This document shows, one piece after another, positions 30,006-41,800 of a DNA stretch of 64,000 nucleotides. How positions within the stretch are numbered: position 1 is the first letter of the stretch; every line of letters begins with the position of its first letter. Location: the NCBI GenBank assembly GCA_963565915.1, contig OY751491.1, positions 4,588,001 to 4,652,000 of the forward strand, in the 5' to 3' direction. This stretch comes from Entoloma clypeatum (Eukaryota; Basidiomycota; Agaricomycetes; Agaricales; Entolomataceae). Made by a program: the position numbers and the translations under genes. A model generated the notes under the pieces. That model was not told the origin of the DNA and did no database searches. It saw nothing but the letters and a program-made list of their open reading frames with translations.

Positions 30006-31819
30006 TCACCGCGACACTGCCAACTTAGCCTGCGACCCCGCCGTCCCAGGTCTTGACACCCTCTCACCCTGCCGCTGCCTCATCCACCACGCTTTCAGAC
30101 CCCTTCCACCACCACCACCTTTGCTCTCCCCCACATTTTCGCCATCGTCTACCACAGCAGGATTAACCCCAGCATTCACAACACCCACCCCAACCCCCAG
30201 CCCCAGCCCCAGCCCCATCCCAAGCCCCATGATCCCCAAACCCGCACCGATCCCCGCGCTCGGATTATTATTCGCATTATTATTATTCTTGCCGGGGCTC
30301 TTCACCGTACGCATGCTGAACACCGTATCCGCCCTCCGAAGCGCTGTCAGCGGCGGGGACGACGGCGACAACGACGACGGTGACGACAGCGTCACCGTCA
30401 CCGCCGGCGGCTCAATGACCAGTGCTCCAGGCCGCGACCTCGCCGACGCAGGAACATACACCGTAAACGGGCTCTCCCTCCTCCTCTCACTCGTCTCCAC
30501 AGGGTTAAACAGCGCATCAATCAGCATCTCCGTCGTCTTCGCCCCATACGCCAGCGGAAGACGCGACGGGTCAAACGACGGCTTCTCCTCGTCCTCGTCG
30601 CTCTTGATACCTGCCGCCGCAGCAGAGCTGGCCCGCCGCCGCCGCCGCTTGCCGAGCAGGTCCATCTCCATCTCTTCTGCGTCGTAGTACGGTCCGTAAA
30701 GATCGAGCCCCTTGGGTCGTGTCCTGTACACGTCATATTCGCCGCCGAATCCGAGGGCGCCGATGTTGGAGATGCCAGCGAGGATTTCGCCGGGGGGCAG
30801 AGGAGGGGTGGTAAATGGGAGTGAGGAGGGATTCGGTTGGGTGGACAATGGAGATGAAGGTGTGTGGCATGGGGAGTGTTGGAACGACGGGGTGTGGGGA
30901 GTAGTGGGTGGTAGCGGGAAGTCGGAGCCGGAAGGGGTTGGTGGTGCGCCGCCGAGGGTGGGGGTGGTTGGGAGATAGGTAACCTGCGTCGTAAGCTGCA
31001 AGCCAAGTTAGGTTCAGTGAGAGATTGAAGACTTGGGACTACCTTGAGAGTGGCATTCGTCTTGCTCTCTCTCAGCAAATATCGTCTCGTCACCTCCCCT
31101 TTGCACGCGTACTGGGCTAGATCCAGGTGCACGACGCCGAACCGCGTCGGCTGCACGTTCCCACTCCCATCGCGCTTGGGATTTGACGAGTCGCGCTGCA
31201 GAATGTCGAGTTTGAGCGGGCAGGAGAGGAGGAGATTTGAGCGGTCAATATCCATGCGCACGGAAAGGGACAGAATGTGTTCCCAGACGACGTTGTGCTC
31301 TTTGAGGCGGAGGAACGGCGTCTGACCACGAGCGAGGGTGGGAGTGGTTGCGGAGTTTGTGTTGGTGGTCGTGCCGGTCCGCGAAGAAGCGGCGCTGCTC
31401 ATCGGTATGCGTGAGCCAGAAGACGAGGATGAGGCCGACGAAGTGGACGAGGCGGAAGAAGAATATGAGGGTTTGGGCTGGTGCTGGACCGGGCTCTCGT
31501 TTTCGTCTGCCATCTCGTCCTTTCGCTTGCTTTTTACAATGCCGCCCAGCAGCGCTATTCTCGGACGTGGGGGTGTGTAGACGTTCTTGAACTTCCACTG
31601 CACGCCGAATTCTCCGCTGATGAGCGGGATGTTCGCTATCTGGTGGACGACGATGTGGACCTGGAACAAGGCATGTCGTGGCAGGCGATGCGGGTGCTGT
31701 TTAGTTGTGGTGGTCGGTGGGGCATTTGTGTCGAGAGAATAGTTCTCGTCGTGGTCATCGTTGTCTGTGATGGAGAAGGGGTTGGCGAGGATGATGTGGT
31801 GGCCTGGGCGGGAGGACAT
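30006..31819 (-). CDS. NT-C2 (EEIG1/EHBP1-type N-terminal C2) domain protein
   Basis: Two exons, 31819-31043 and 30995-30006, joined across a 47-nt intron (donor GTAGTC, acceptor TTGCAG) in phase 0, give about 588 aa. Residues 45-290 match the N-terminal C2 fold of the EEIG1/EHBP1 family: HALFQVHIVVHQIANIPLISG, WKFK, HNVVWEHILSLSVRM, LLLSCPLKLDILQR, VHLDLAQYA and RYLLRESKTN. A Ser-rich low-complexity insert sits at about 115-160. The remainder is disordered, rich in Pro, Ser and Gly, with an acidic run. Such domains bind lipid membranes and act in endocytic trafficking or cell polarity in related proteins; the role here is inferred. ATG 31819 is the first in frame. Confidence 0.82.
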
Positions 31820-32509
31820 GCAAGTTTGGGGCGAAGGTGGGTCTTGTTATCTTAGCTGATGTCATCATACGTGTCAAGCGCCAAAAACCCTAAATGTCCT
31901 CGAGGCTCGTCCATCACCATGTGCCTCAATGTCGCCGACGGTTGCCAGAGCTTCACGGCAACGAGTATGTATGTTTGCAACTCGTTTCCAGGATCACCAG
32001 CCTATGTCCGTAAATTGCTCACAAACTCGTGAACCCCAACTTGTAATTTAATTGTCCGAATTTTACTCCTGCACCAATCAGCTCAATTCAGTTTACTTAC
32101 CTGATTTTTGAGTTAGCGATAACGGCTAGCCCCGCGCCACGCTCCTGCTTGTCTCCGATGTGCACGGTGACCGCCTACAAACGGAGTAGGACCTGTGGGG
32201 TTAGCGTCACATGCATTCTCAATCCATTCCATACACTGCCCCTAGTGTGAATTGCTGAAGGAAGCATGATTCAGACGCAACACTGGTGACCACCACCATC
32301 AAGTTACAAAAGGCCGCTACAATTTATCCAAATACTTAGCCCTTGACACTGCTCAATGTGTGAGAGTACGTTTGCTTCATAAATCATTCTTCACAAATTG
32401 CTATTCTGTGCGTTTCTTCCTACTCTCACAGGATCGGCGGCCCGCTCTGTCGGTTTTCATTCGAAGCCCTGTTTTTACTCGTATCGCTATAGCTCGTTCA
32501 CATTTCGAT
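31820..32509. other. Intergenic region
   Basis: Probably holds the promoter and leader of the NT-C2 gene. I see no further gene, RNA or repeat. It ends at the left target-site duplication of the LINE. Confidence 0.6.
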
Positions 32510-32560
32510 GGTTTCGTCTACGAGGAGGATTTTGGTTTTTTTTTTTTTTTTTTTTTTTTT
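32510..32560 (-). repeat. LINE 3' target-site duplication and poly(A) tail
   Basis: 24-bp TSD copy (32510-32533), then GG and T25 (poly(A) on the coding strand), then the LINE 3' UTR (32561-32843). The matching TSD is at 44926-44949. Confidence 0.88.
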
Positions 32561-32843
32561 AAAACCTCAATTTATATTCCGGCGCCCGATCGCAGTCCGG
32601 TCTTGTACACTAAGTTACAAATTTAACGAGAACTACATACGAGAGTATTGGAGAGTAATGCCCTGTGGTCACGGCACATGTGCGGAGAGAAAATATATAA
32701 GTATCCGAGAGTGGGGTCCGCCCATGGATCAAGTCCACCAGAACAGACCCCGTATATAAACTACATACGCCCGTAGGCAGAGACCGTAGTAACTAAAGAG
32801 ACCGTGAAAGAGAGAAACATAACACTGAAGCTCACCCGATAAG

Positions 32844-35800
32844 TTAGGGTGGGGGAAAAGCGAATAACGCGGGATGGTTTGCGAGCATCCCCAGGAAATT
32901 GCCGATGTTGTACCGTTTGTTGGAGGCGTCGTCCCTATCAAAGAGAGGACATTTGTGGAGGAGGTGATCAACCGTCTCGAGAGTGTCATTGTCGCAGGCG
33001 CATGTAAATGGGCCTGGATGCTTGAAGCGTTGTCTGTATGCACCAATGGGGGCATGGCCCAGGGTGGCGCGGGTGAGGCGAGCGAACAGCGCGTTGTTGT
33101 TGCCCGCCCAGGAATTGAGCCAGGGTCCACCTTTGACGTGGTCCGGTTGGAATACCTTCTCTTTGTCTCCGGTGTGGAGAGGGAGGAAGGAGCGACCTCG
33201 AAATTCGGGGGCGGAATGAAGTTGACGCCATCCGTCTACGGCACTGGTGGCGGCGGCAGTACGGGCAAAGTTGGGCGACAGAGGAGACAAAGCTGTTCCT
33301 TGGGTCGATTTGAAGTGACGTGAGGGGTCGGGGAAGGCAGAACCCCATTCAGACGTGAGAGGTGTGTCGAGATGGACATGGATGACGCCAGCTCCAGCGA
33401 GGAAGGGCCGGAGGAGGCGGGAAATGCCGCAAGAGACAGAGTGGCCCGCATGAATGGAACCTGTGTCAAGGGCGAGTCGGACAGCCTGTATGTTTCGGGT
33501 GAAGATGTGGATCTCCGTGACATAAGGTGCGTGGGTGATGACCTTGCTAAGGCCAAGAAGGGTGGCGACGATGAGAGTCTCGGGGGCGAGGCTTCTACCT
33601 GCGCTGGCTCTGGTCATATGGGGGTCTTGAGCGTGACGACCAATGGAGGGGGCGAAGCGGACTACCGCGACTGCCGACGACAACGTCTTACCGACGCTGG
33701 GCCGGGCAGCGATGCAGAAGGCCGCTTGGTGGTTTACATCCTCGGCGGTGGTGAGGATGTCTTTGAGGTAGGTGTAACGCTTCTTGTCATCATCGACCTG
33801 TGGGGCGTCCCAGATGAAGGAATCCGGGTAGAGGTCGAGTATGCGATTTCCTGGGCGAGCCTCGTCGCTCAGGTAGTCGGATCTCTCAAGTTTGACGGCG
33901 ATCATCAGGTTTTGAATGTCGACGATTGGGCTAGGGGTCTTATCCTCCGCCTTGAGCAGGAGCTCGCAGACGACAGGATGAGTGACGGGAAGCTGGGCGG
34001 CTCTGATCCGAGAGCGCTGCACAAGCTTGGTGATGTGTTGTCTAGCAGGCATGAGCCCCGCGATAGCGAGGACACCTCCGGTAGGCGACCGATTGAAAGC
34101 GCCGGTGATCCATCTGGCGGCTCTATAGTGGACTGAGTTCAACAGATTGAAAGCAGTTTTGAGGCGTGGACCGTTGTAGTACCAGAGTTGGCACCCATAA
34201 GTGAGGATCGGCATGACGCACGACACATACAGGAGGCGTTTGAGGCGGGGTGAGAGCCCGCGTGAGGAGTTGCCAAGGAGGAGAGGAATGGATGTGAGCG
34301 CCTTGGTGGCATAGAAGCGTCTGTGCTCATTGAAGGTCAGACGACGATCGAAGAAGAAGCCGAGGTAGCGCCAAAAGGCCTTGACTTGGAGGGGAGGTTG
34401 ACCAGGTAGTCGGACGATGGGGTATGACGGAGAGACGGTTCGGGTGAAGAACATAAGTTCGTCTTTTGTCGGTTCAGTGGCCAGCCCCATGTCTATGAGG
34501 ATGCCGTCGATGGCTTTTCGGCCAGCCCGTAGGTGGGAGCCGATAGCGTCAAGGTCAGAAGACTGGGCGATGAGCATGCCGTCGTCTACGAATGAGAAGA
34601 GATCCAGGTACTGCGCATGTCCACGGCTGTAGAAGATTCTGAGGGCCGGCGAAAGATAGATGCCGGAAAGGATGGGGGAGAGCGCCGAGCCTTGACCCAC
34701 ACCAAAGAGGATTTCGAAGAGGTCTGAGACATTCTGTCCTGAGACAAAACGAGTAGACCGTCCACGAAGATATGATTCAAAGAACTTACTCAAGGCGGCT
34801 GAAAACCCCAGCCGCCGTAGTACTCCTAGCAAGAATTGATGGTCCAGAGAAGGGAAGAATTGCGCAACGTCGAAGGCCACGACCCCGGTGTCACGTTTCT
34901 TCGCCCATCCATTCCGGACCCTGTGTGTTATGATGATGCCAGCATCGGTCGTAGATCTATAGCGAAGGCCGCCGAATTGGTATTGGTGGACAAGGCTGTA
35001 CTTGGCGCATTCGAATTGCATTCGATTGGCGATGACTTTCTCAATAATCTTTGCCACCGTGTTGAGGAGAACGATGGGTCGAAATGACTTGGGCTTATCG
35101 TAGGTTTCTTTTCCAGGTTTTGGTATGATAACCGTGACAGAGGTCTTGAAAGCTGCAGGCCAGCAAGAATAATCTATGCAGGCGTTAGCTAGGGCTGTGA
35201 TGCGTGTCAACACTTCATCTTTCTGGAGGAGACGTTTGAGGAGAGCCCATGATACGTGGTCCGGACCAGGGGCGGATTTGGGGTTGCATTTGAGGACAAG
35301 GGAGATGATTTCGGGACCTGTGATCGGTATCCAGTCTCGAGTGGGTTCTTGTGGAATTTCCTCGAGGATTTCCATTTTTGGGGAGTTCGGAGGAGGCGTA
35401 TGAAAAGCCTTATCAAAAGCGTCAAACATGTCATTAGAAGAGTGGAGAACGTCACCATTGGCCCCCTTCAAATTTGCAAGGGGGTCTGAGCGACGGGGTT
35501 TGTGCCAGTCCATGAGGGACCAGGGGTTTTTTTGGGAGAGGGCGATGGTTTCGATTCTGTCTTCAAAGAATTCTCTCTTGGCCGCGCGGATCACCGTCCG
35601 AAGATTGCTATAATCAACGGGAGACTTGGTGTCGAGATACACTTGCCTGGCTAGATCGCAGGTCTCGCTCCACCATGAGTGGGAGTGCGATCCTGCGCCT
35701 TTGACTGGGCGAGAGTGAGTGTCCCAATTCACAGAAAGGGCTGTCTGGAGGTTAGTAGCCGCAGTCTCGACATCCTGGGCCGAGGCATAGGAGTCGGGGA

Positions 35801-36662
35801 CCGAGCTAAAGGCGACTAAGAGACCTGCGACATATTCTTCGTAGGTTTTTAAGGGGACGATCTGCCGGACCAACGGCTGGTACAGAGTCGAAGGCAGGTA
35901 GACGGACAGGGGGACATGGTCAGAAGTGTCGCGTTCGAAGGGACACAAAAAGCGTTCGCACTTTCTAGGCCTGGAGGCCGGGAGGAAGACGAGGTCGAGC
36001 GTGGAGGGCCGGTGTAGTGGGTTGTCCGGGATCCGTGTGGGAGGGTCAGTATTTGTTCCGCTGAGCGTAAGGTCAAGGGAAGAAGCGACATGCATGAGAT
36101 CGGTAGAGAGGCTCGAGGTATAGGGGACTGCCGCATCCCAGAGAGTGGACGGGCAGTTGAAGTCGCCGCCAAGAAAGATGACGGGGGAGGGGAGTGTATG
36201 GGCATTACGGGTGAGCCATTTGATGGCCGTCCCTGAAGCGTCGGAGTACACGTTGATGAGAAAGACTTGCCGAGATTTGGTGGGCCATAGAGATAAGATT
36301 TGGATGTCGGATGGGGCATCAAATTCGTGATGGAGAACAGGGCGCAAATGCGCGATGTTAGTGTTGAAGTAAGCTACCGTACGGGCTGAGGAGTCGGTCG
36401 TGGAAGCGTCTGAGCATATCCAGGATGGGTTTCGGGGATAGGAATAGATAGGGGATCCACTCTTGGAAGAGGTGGAAACGGTGTGGCGGGCAAGGTACTT
36501 GACAGGTTCCTGTACAAAATAGATATCGATATCTTCGTTGTGTCTAACAAGGAAGGATTCAATGATGGCGTTAGTTCTCCGAACATTATGGGTACGTAAC
36601 TTAAGGGAGACCAGCTCGTCCACGTCAGGCGCTGTGGTTGTATCAACCATTAACAACGCCAT
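32844..36662 (-). CDS. LINE ORF2: endonuclease, reverse transcriptase, C-terminal zinc motif
   Basis: About 1272 aa from ATG 36662, which overlaps the ORF1 stop (36643-36645); a second ATG is at 36650. The frame is open to 37121, but that part only shadows ORF1. Domains: EEP-type endonuclease near 8-230 (FVQEP, VIFLGGDFNCPST, STLDLVF); RT near 470-800 with VAFDVAQFFPSLDH, GVGQGSALSP and the catalytic FVDDG near 689; an RNase H-like region near 1080-1150, which I could not confirm; a C-terminal CACD..HLLHKC motif near 1225-1240. No stop or frameshift. ATG overlap with the ORF1 TGA suggests translation by termination-reinitiation. Confidence 0.92.
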   Translation of the reverse strand: MALLMVDTTTAPDVDELVSLKLRTHNVRRTNAIIESFLVRHNEDIDIYFVQEPVKYLARHTVSTSSKSGSPIYSYPRNPSWICSDASTTDSSARTVAYFNTNIAHLRPVLHHEFDAPSDIQILSLWPTKSRQVFLINVYSDASGTAIKWLTRNAHTLPSPVIFLGGDFNCPSTLWDAAVPYTSSLSTDLMHVASSLDLTLSGTNTDPPTRIPDNPLHRPSTLDLVFLPASRPRKCERFLCPFERDTSDHVPLSVYLPSTLYQPLVRQIVPLKTYEEYVAGLLVAFSSVPDSYASAQDVETAATNLQTALSVNWDTHSRPVKGAGSHSHSWWSETCDLARQVYLDTKSPVDYSNLRTVIRAAKREFFEDRIETIALSQKNPWSLMDWHKPRRSDPLANLKGANGDVLHSSNDMFDAFDKAFHTPPPNSPKMEILEEIPQEPTRDWIPITGPEIISLVLKCNPKSAPGPDHVSWALLKRLLQKDEVLTRITALANACIDYSCWPAAFKTSVTVIIPKPGKETYDKPKSFRPIVLLNTVAKIIEKVIANRMQFECAKYSLVHQYQFGGLRYRSTTDAGIIITHRVRNGWAKKRDTGVVAFDVAQFFPSLDHQFLLGVLRRLGFSAALSKFFESYLRGRSTRFVSGQNVSDLFEILFGVGQGSALSPILSGIYLSPALRIFYSRGHAQYLDLFSFVDDGMLIAQSSDLDAIGSHLRAGRKAIDGILIDMGLATEPTKDELMFFTRTVSPSYPIVRLPGQPPLQVKAFWRYLGFFFDRRLTFNEHRRFYATKALTSIPLLLGNSSRGLSPRLKRLLYVSCVMPILTYGCQLWYYNGPRLKTAFNLLNSVHYRAARWITGAFNRSPTGGVLAIAGLMPARQHITKLVQRSRIRAAQLPVTHPVVCELLLKAEDKTPSPIVDIQNLMIAVKLERSDYLSDEARPGNRILDLYPDSFIWDAPQVDDDKKRYTYLKDILTTAEDVNHQAAFCIAARPSVGKTLSSAVAVVRFAPSIGRHAQDPHMTRASAGRSLAPETLIVATLLGLSKVITHAPYVTEIHIFTRNIQAVRLALDTGSIHAGHSVSCGISRLLRPFLAGAGVIHVHLDTPLTSEWGSAFPDPSRHFKSTQGTALSPLSPNFARTAAATSAVDGWRQLHSAPEFRGRSFLPLHTGDKEKVFQPDHVKGGPWLNSWAGNNNALFARLTRATLGHAPIGAYRQRFKHPGPFTCACDNDTLETVDHLLHKCPLFDRDDASNKRYNIGNFLGMLANHPALFAFPPP

Positions 36663-38217
36663 CGGAGGGGCTGGTCCCACTAGTTGTGGCAGTTTGCGTG
36701 GGTTCTGGTCCAGGTCCTGTAGGCGCGACGCCCTCCATACCATCCAGAACCTCAAAGCGATTACGATCAGTGGGGACAAGGGTTGCAACCTTGGCCGCCG
36801 TCGTGGTGGTGGGGCGGGCAGCCTTGGCTGCTTTGCGAGACGCATCCTTCGTAGCGGCTTTAACATATGCCTTACGGTGGAAAGAGGGGTCGAAGCGGTT
36901 CTTCCAGAACTTGCATATGGTGGAATCAGAACGGTGGTCTTCACCACAGTTGCGACACCTTGGGGCGTGGTCGCACGGCTGCCCAGCAGGGGTGGGAGCG
37001 ATGGGGGGATTGGCTTTAGGCGCGCCCTTGCAACAGGGGGCGTGATGCCTGTGGTTGTCGACGTGGTGAGGGCCACCACACGCGGAACAGAGTTGGGGTC
37101 TAGAGGGGCAGCCAGTTCCATTGTCTCGGATCTGATGCCCCCATTGGAAGCAGTTTCTGCAGAGGGGGATGCCGATGCGCTTGTCCGCCTGTCTGATGGG
37201 GGAGGGCCTAAAGTTCGCTTCGACGTTCCAGCGAATCTTGGTCTTGATGAGGGTGTTCAGGGTAGCCCCGCTCTGGGAGTCCTGGATGTCGAAATAGACT
37301 GTACACGTATCCGCAGTTTTTGAATAGGTGACGATCCGAGCAGCAGACGTGAGGGCAACTCGTTTCCTCATGACAGCAAAGCAGTGTTTCGTGATGATTT
37401 TGCCAATGGCCTCAGACGAAATAGGTTCATCGTTGAGGACGCGGGGTACGCCAGTCAACTTTAGGAAGGATTTAGATGTCGGAAGATAGACATTGATCTC
37501 CGCATCGTCAGCTTCGAGCAAGCGCTCAACGAACTTGCCGATGTTGGTGAGTTCGACATCGGTGGGGACGACCCGACCGGTGGAACTGATGGTTTTCATC
37601 CTCAATCCTTCAGGGCATAAGTCAGCAGCCTCAAGGGAGAGAGGAGAGTTGAGGTTCGCAAGCGCTTCAAGAGCAGCTTTATGAACCTCGTCGCGTTTCT
37701 TGAAAAGAGCCCACTCGGAGCTCGATATCATGACAAAGCGCCTGTTGGCGCCCTTGGTGGTCGAGGACACTCTGGGCTTAGGAACCGCAGGAGCCTTCGG
37801 GGTGGGTACATCGCCTCCAGTTTCTGCAGGCGCTTTGCCCGTAGGCGCGGCGTGTGCTCCACTCTTGGCTTTGTTGGCGTAGGAAGGCCTGGGAGCTCTG
37901 TTGTAGGCAGAGCCCCTGGGTGGTAAGGGCGGGAATGCCGACGTGTCGTCGATCCTGGGGGCTCGCTTGACCGTTCCAGAGGGTGGACCCTTGGAAGGCT
38001 GGGCTGCTGGGGCAGGCGCCAAGGGTAAACCCTTGGTGCCGCGTGGAATCGGGGCCTTACCAGAGCTAGAAGCTTTGGGAGGGGCAGGGGATTTGTGGAC
38101 TCGCCAGGAGTCCGACATGGAGGCGTCCGCCGCCTGTGAGGTGGTGGGGGTTTTGGAAGGAGGAGGAGCTTTGGACTTACCCTTGCCTTGGGAGGCGGGG
38201 GTCGGAGGCGGAGGGGG

Positions 38218-38527
38218 TGTTGAAACTTTTCCCATCATGTAGATTAGATTAGATTAGATTACATCACGTGACCTTTACATATCTTCATTACATACTTGTT
38301 TGGTTGGTACAAACAGTAGTACGGTATATAAGACCAGGAAACTGTCAATATCAACAAGTTGTCTCTTGACTCTTAACCGCCTCCATCGCTCCTACCAGCC
38401 TCAACCGCTCTCACCAGCCTCACCCTCTCCAATCCATGTAAGTGGTCAGAACGGTATCGTAGAGTACTTCCACTGTAGCCGGTTGCTTCAGTACACTTGC
38501 GGCTAGCGCCCAGGTGGAACTTCAACA
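38218..38527 (+). repeat. 5' LTR of copia copy 2
   Basis: 310 bp, TGTTGAAAC start, CTTCAACA end. TATATAAG at 38325-38332 is the likely TATA element. Tandem GATTA units lie near its start. Confidence 0.94.
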
Positions 38528-38539
38528 GGTTATGGGCCC
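38528..38539 (+). other. Copia primer-binding site, copy 2
   Basis: GGTTATGGGCCC directly follows the 5' LTR. Exact complement of the spliced anticodon arm of the initiator tRNA-Met encoded at 45019-45107. Confidence 0.87.
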
Positions 38540-38889
38540 CGGATAGCAGAGGGACTTGGGAAACGCTGGCAACAGCGAGTACCTGCCCACTCTACCCTGG
38601 TTGGCAAGGAACCGATCGAAAGATCCAGGTTCTGAGTCTTACTTCTTCACATATGAACCTGGGAACGTCATTACGACAAGTACCTGTCATGAAACGTCCC
38701 TAAAGGGGATTGACCTAGTACACTCCATGTGGAAACGTTGATCGCACCTTATACGGTTCTGACATATAAAGGGTTTTCCCATGATCGCTATTCCTGAAGG
38801 GAATATGTCATAAGGAATCATTCAATTGTTTTCTCGAATCATATTCATAACACATCACTGATTGAGAACCCTTTTTAGATTCATTCAAA

Positions 38890-41800
38890 ATGTCTACCTC
38901 TCATTCTGCCCTCGACACGATCACTGCCTTTGACGGCATCGACTACCGGAGCTGGGCCGAGAAAATGAAGTCTTACCTCCTCCATCAAGGAGTCTGGCGC
39001 CTTGTTTCTGGCGACATCCCCCGCCCTGTCATCGCCGACTTCACCACCACAGTCTCCACCCCTGGGGCCACTGCTACTGCTCCTCCTGTGCTGGCCACCA
39101 CGGTCGACCAGCCCGGCTTCCGCAAGGAAGAAAAAGCCTGGATCAGGGACGATGACATAGCTCTTGGGGCGATACGCCTTAAAGTCTCCGAGGCGATCAG
39201 ACGCCACATCAAGGACGCCACTTCCTCGAAAGACGCCTGGAAGTCGTTAAAGGATGCCTACTCCAAGGTATCCCCGGCCGTCATCTTCGGCGACTTCAAG
39301 GCCGCCGCCACCTACAAGCTCTCTGGACGCGACCCCGTCCCTGAAATCGAGCGCCTGGGGTCTCTTTTCGCTCGGCTCGCCGATTCGAACTTTGACGTCC
39401 CCGATCTGATGCAGGCAATGATCCTGGCAAATGCAATTCCCGACGCCTGGTCGTCACTCTCCACCGCCCTCTTCCAGGTCTATGACGCCGACGATTTCAC
39501 CTACAAGGCCGTCGCCGAAAGCATCATATCAGAGTACCGGCGCAAGTATTCTATTGGGTCCACTCGTACGTCCAACGAGCAGGCCCGGAAAATCTCCGGG
39601 ACAAAGCGCAAGGGGCAGGACCCCAAATGGGAAAAGCAGCAAAAGCCGAGTACCTCGCAGAACGACGCTGACGAGCAGCCTAACTCGACTGACCATAGTA
39701 CCGCTTCTGAAAAGAAGAAGGGAAAAGGACGCTGGCGCAATCAGAAGAAGAACGCCAACACTGCGGACAACGCGTCCGACCACGCGGAAGAAACGGTTGA
39801 GTTCGTTGCTCCCGCCATCCACTTCCCTCCTCTTCCGACACCGTCCTTCACAACCGTCACTGGGCGCGGAAAAACTATGAGTACCGCCCAGCCAGACTCT
39901 CAAAAGATGCAGTCGCTCCTTCAGCGAATGAACCCCCCTCCGTCACAGTACACCGGGCTTCCTTCTGGAAAACCGTCCGTGTGGAAAAAGAACGACCATG
40001 TCCGCAAACTCGCACGCGGCATTGGTGCTCGCCCCTCAGGATCCAATCTGCGTATCCTAGATACCATCATTCCCGACATCGACGAAAGGCCGGCTAAACA
40101 GCGTCGCGTAGCCCCGTCGATAGAAGAATCTCTGAAAATGATGGACATAGACCATCAAAGCGAGCGGATGGGGCCGGAACAATTCGAAGATGGGCTGATC
40201 GAACTTGACGGTTCGTCACATTCTTCTCTCAAACTTGACCAAATGGGAAATGCTAATAAACACGCACAGACGTTTGAATTTATATTAGCCAGTACCGATG
40301 CAGATAGTATAGATCTCTTTAGCGATGATCTGTACAAAAAATATACCAAGCATTTTGCGTCCTGCACACACTGCAAAGAGAAAGAACGCGCTCAGTGGAT
40401 CTTAGATTCCGGCGCTTCATTACACTTTACCCATGAGTTCAAAGACTTCGCATATTACAGGCCTCTCAAGGCTAAGCGATTTGTCCAAACAGCTGCAAAG
40501 GGAAAGAAACTGGAAATTCTCGGAGTTGGGGCCGTTCCAGTACGGCATACCCTAAATGGGGAAACTAAAACTCATCTCCTACGACCGGTATTTTATATTC
40601 CGGATATGGACACACGTCTACTGTCCCTAGGCGTCTTCCTTAACCATGGTTACAAAGTTGATGGAATGCGTGGAGAAATTAATATCTCTAAAGGGCTGAA
40701 CAAAATACAGTTTTCGCCTCATTTCATCGGACAAACCATTTATTGGTTAGACACTGAAATACGCTACGACCAAATCCACGCGATCTCTAGCGAAATCACT
40801 GTTGAAACCTGGCATAAACGCCTTGGCCACCCAAATGACCAGGCGCTCAATAAGATTCCCACCAGTACCAAAGGAGTACCCAAAACGTTAGTACGTGAGA
40901 AATCACAGGAAAGCTGCACGGGGTGTCTAAAAGGGAAAATGCCGAATCAATCTTATCCTAACTCGGTGACAAGGGCTGTCAAACCCTTTGATTTGATCCA
41001 TTCGGACTTGAAACAGATATCCACGGCATCGTACCACAAGTACAAATATTTCCTTACCTTCTTGGATGATTTTTCTTCCCATGTCTGGGTCGTCTTGCTT
41101 AGGAAGAAGTCAGGCGCCATCACGGCGCTGAAACAATTCCTTGCGATGATCCAGAATCAATTCGCCGCCACCCCTAAAAAATGGCGGGTTGATGGAGGTG
41201 GAGAATTCAACGAATACAAGGATGTACTTGCCGATCATGGAATTCTGATCGACGTCACACTCCCATATCAGCATCAGCAGAATGGTAGAGCAGAACGGAT
41301 AAATCGAACTCTGTGGGAAAAATCTCAGGCATTGCGTTTCGACGCATGTCTACCGCCGATGTGGTGGGAATTCTGTTTGGAACATGCAGCATTTCTATAC
41401 AACAGAACCCCCATGCGGCGTCTTGAATGGAAAACCCCTTATTCCAGGGTGACCAATGAGATCCCCGACATGTCCAGCGTCAGAGTCTTCGGATGCCAAG
41501 CATATGTATATATCCCAAAAGAAAAACGCAGAAACTCCCTGGAGTCAAGATCTCGATTGATGATTTATCTCGGATCAAAACCAGGGGTCAAAGGATACCG
41601 CTTCATGGATCCTGAGACCAACACGATTTTCATGGGTGGGAAAGCTATCTTTGATGAAAGCAAGTACCCTAGATGCCACATCGACCCTTTGCCAGAAAAC
41701 CATCCAGAAATGGAAAACCCAGAGCCGGCTGATGAGTTTGAGGATCTCATCCCTGGCAGCAACGACGACGAAAGTCACAACGAAACACCTCAGGACTCAG

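Noticed and set aside
29935..30687. 250-codon plus frame over the NT-C2 gene
   Set aside because: Antisense to exon 2 of the minus gene; low-complexity Pro/Ser/Thr and no domain.
33372..34136. 254-codon plus frame inside the LINE
   Set aside because: Antisense shadow of ORF2, which has catalytic motifs.
36663..37121. N-terminal extension of LINE ORF2 to 37121
   Set aside because: Overlaps the zinc-knuckle part of ORF1 in another frame and shows no domain; ATG 36662 at the ORF1 stop is the likelier start.
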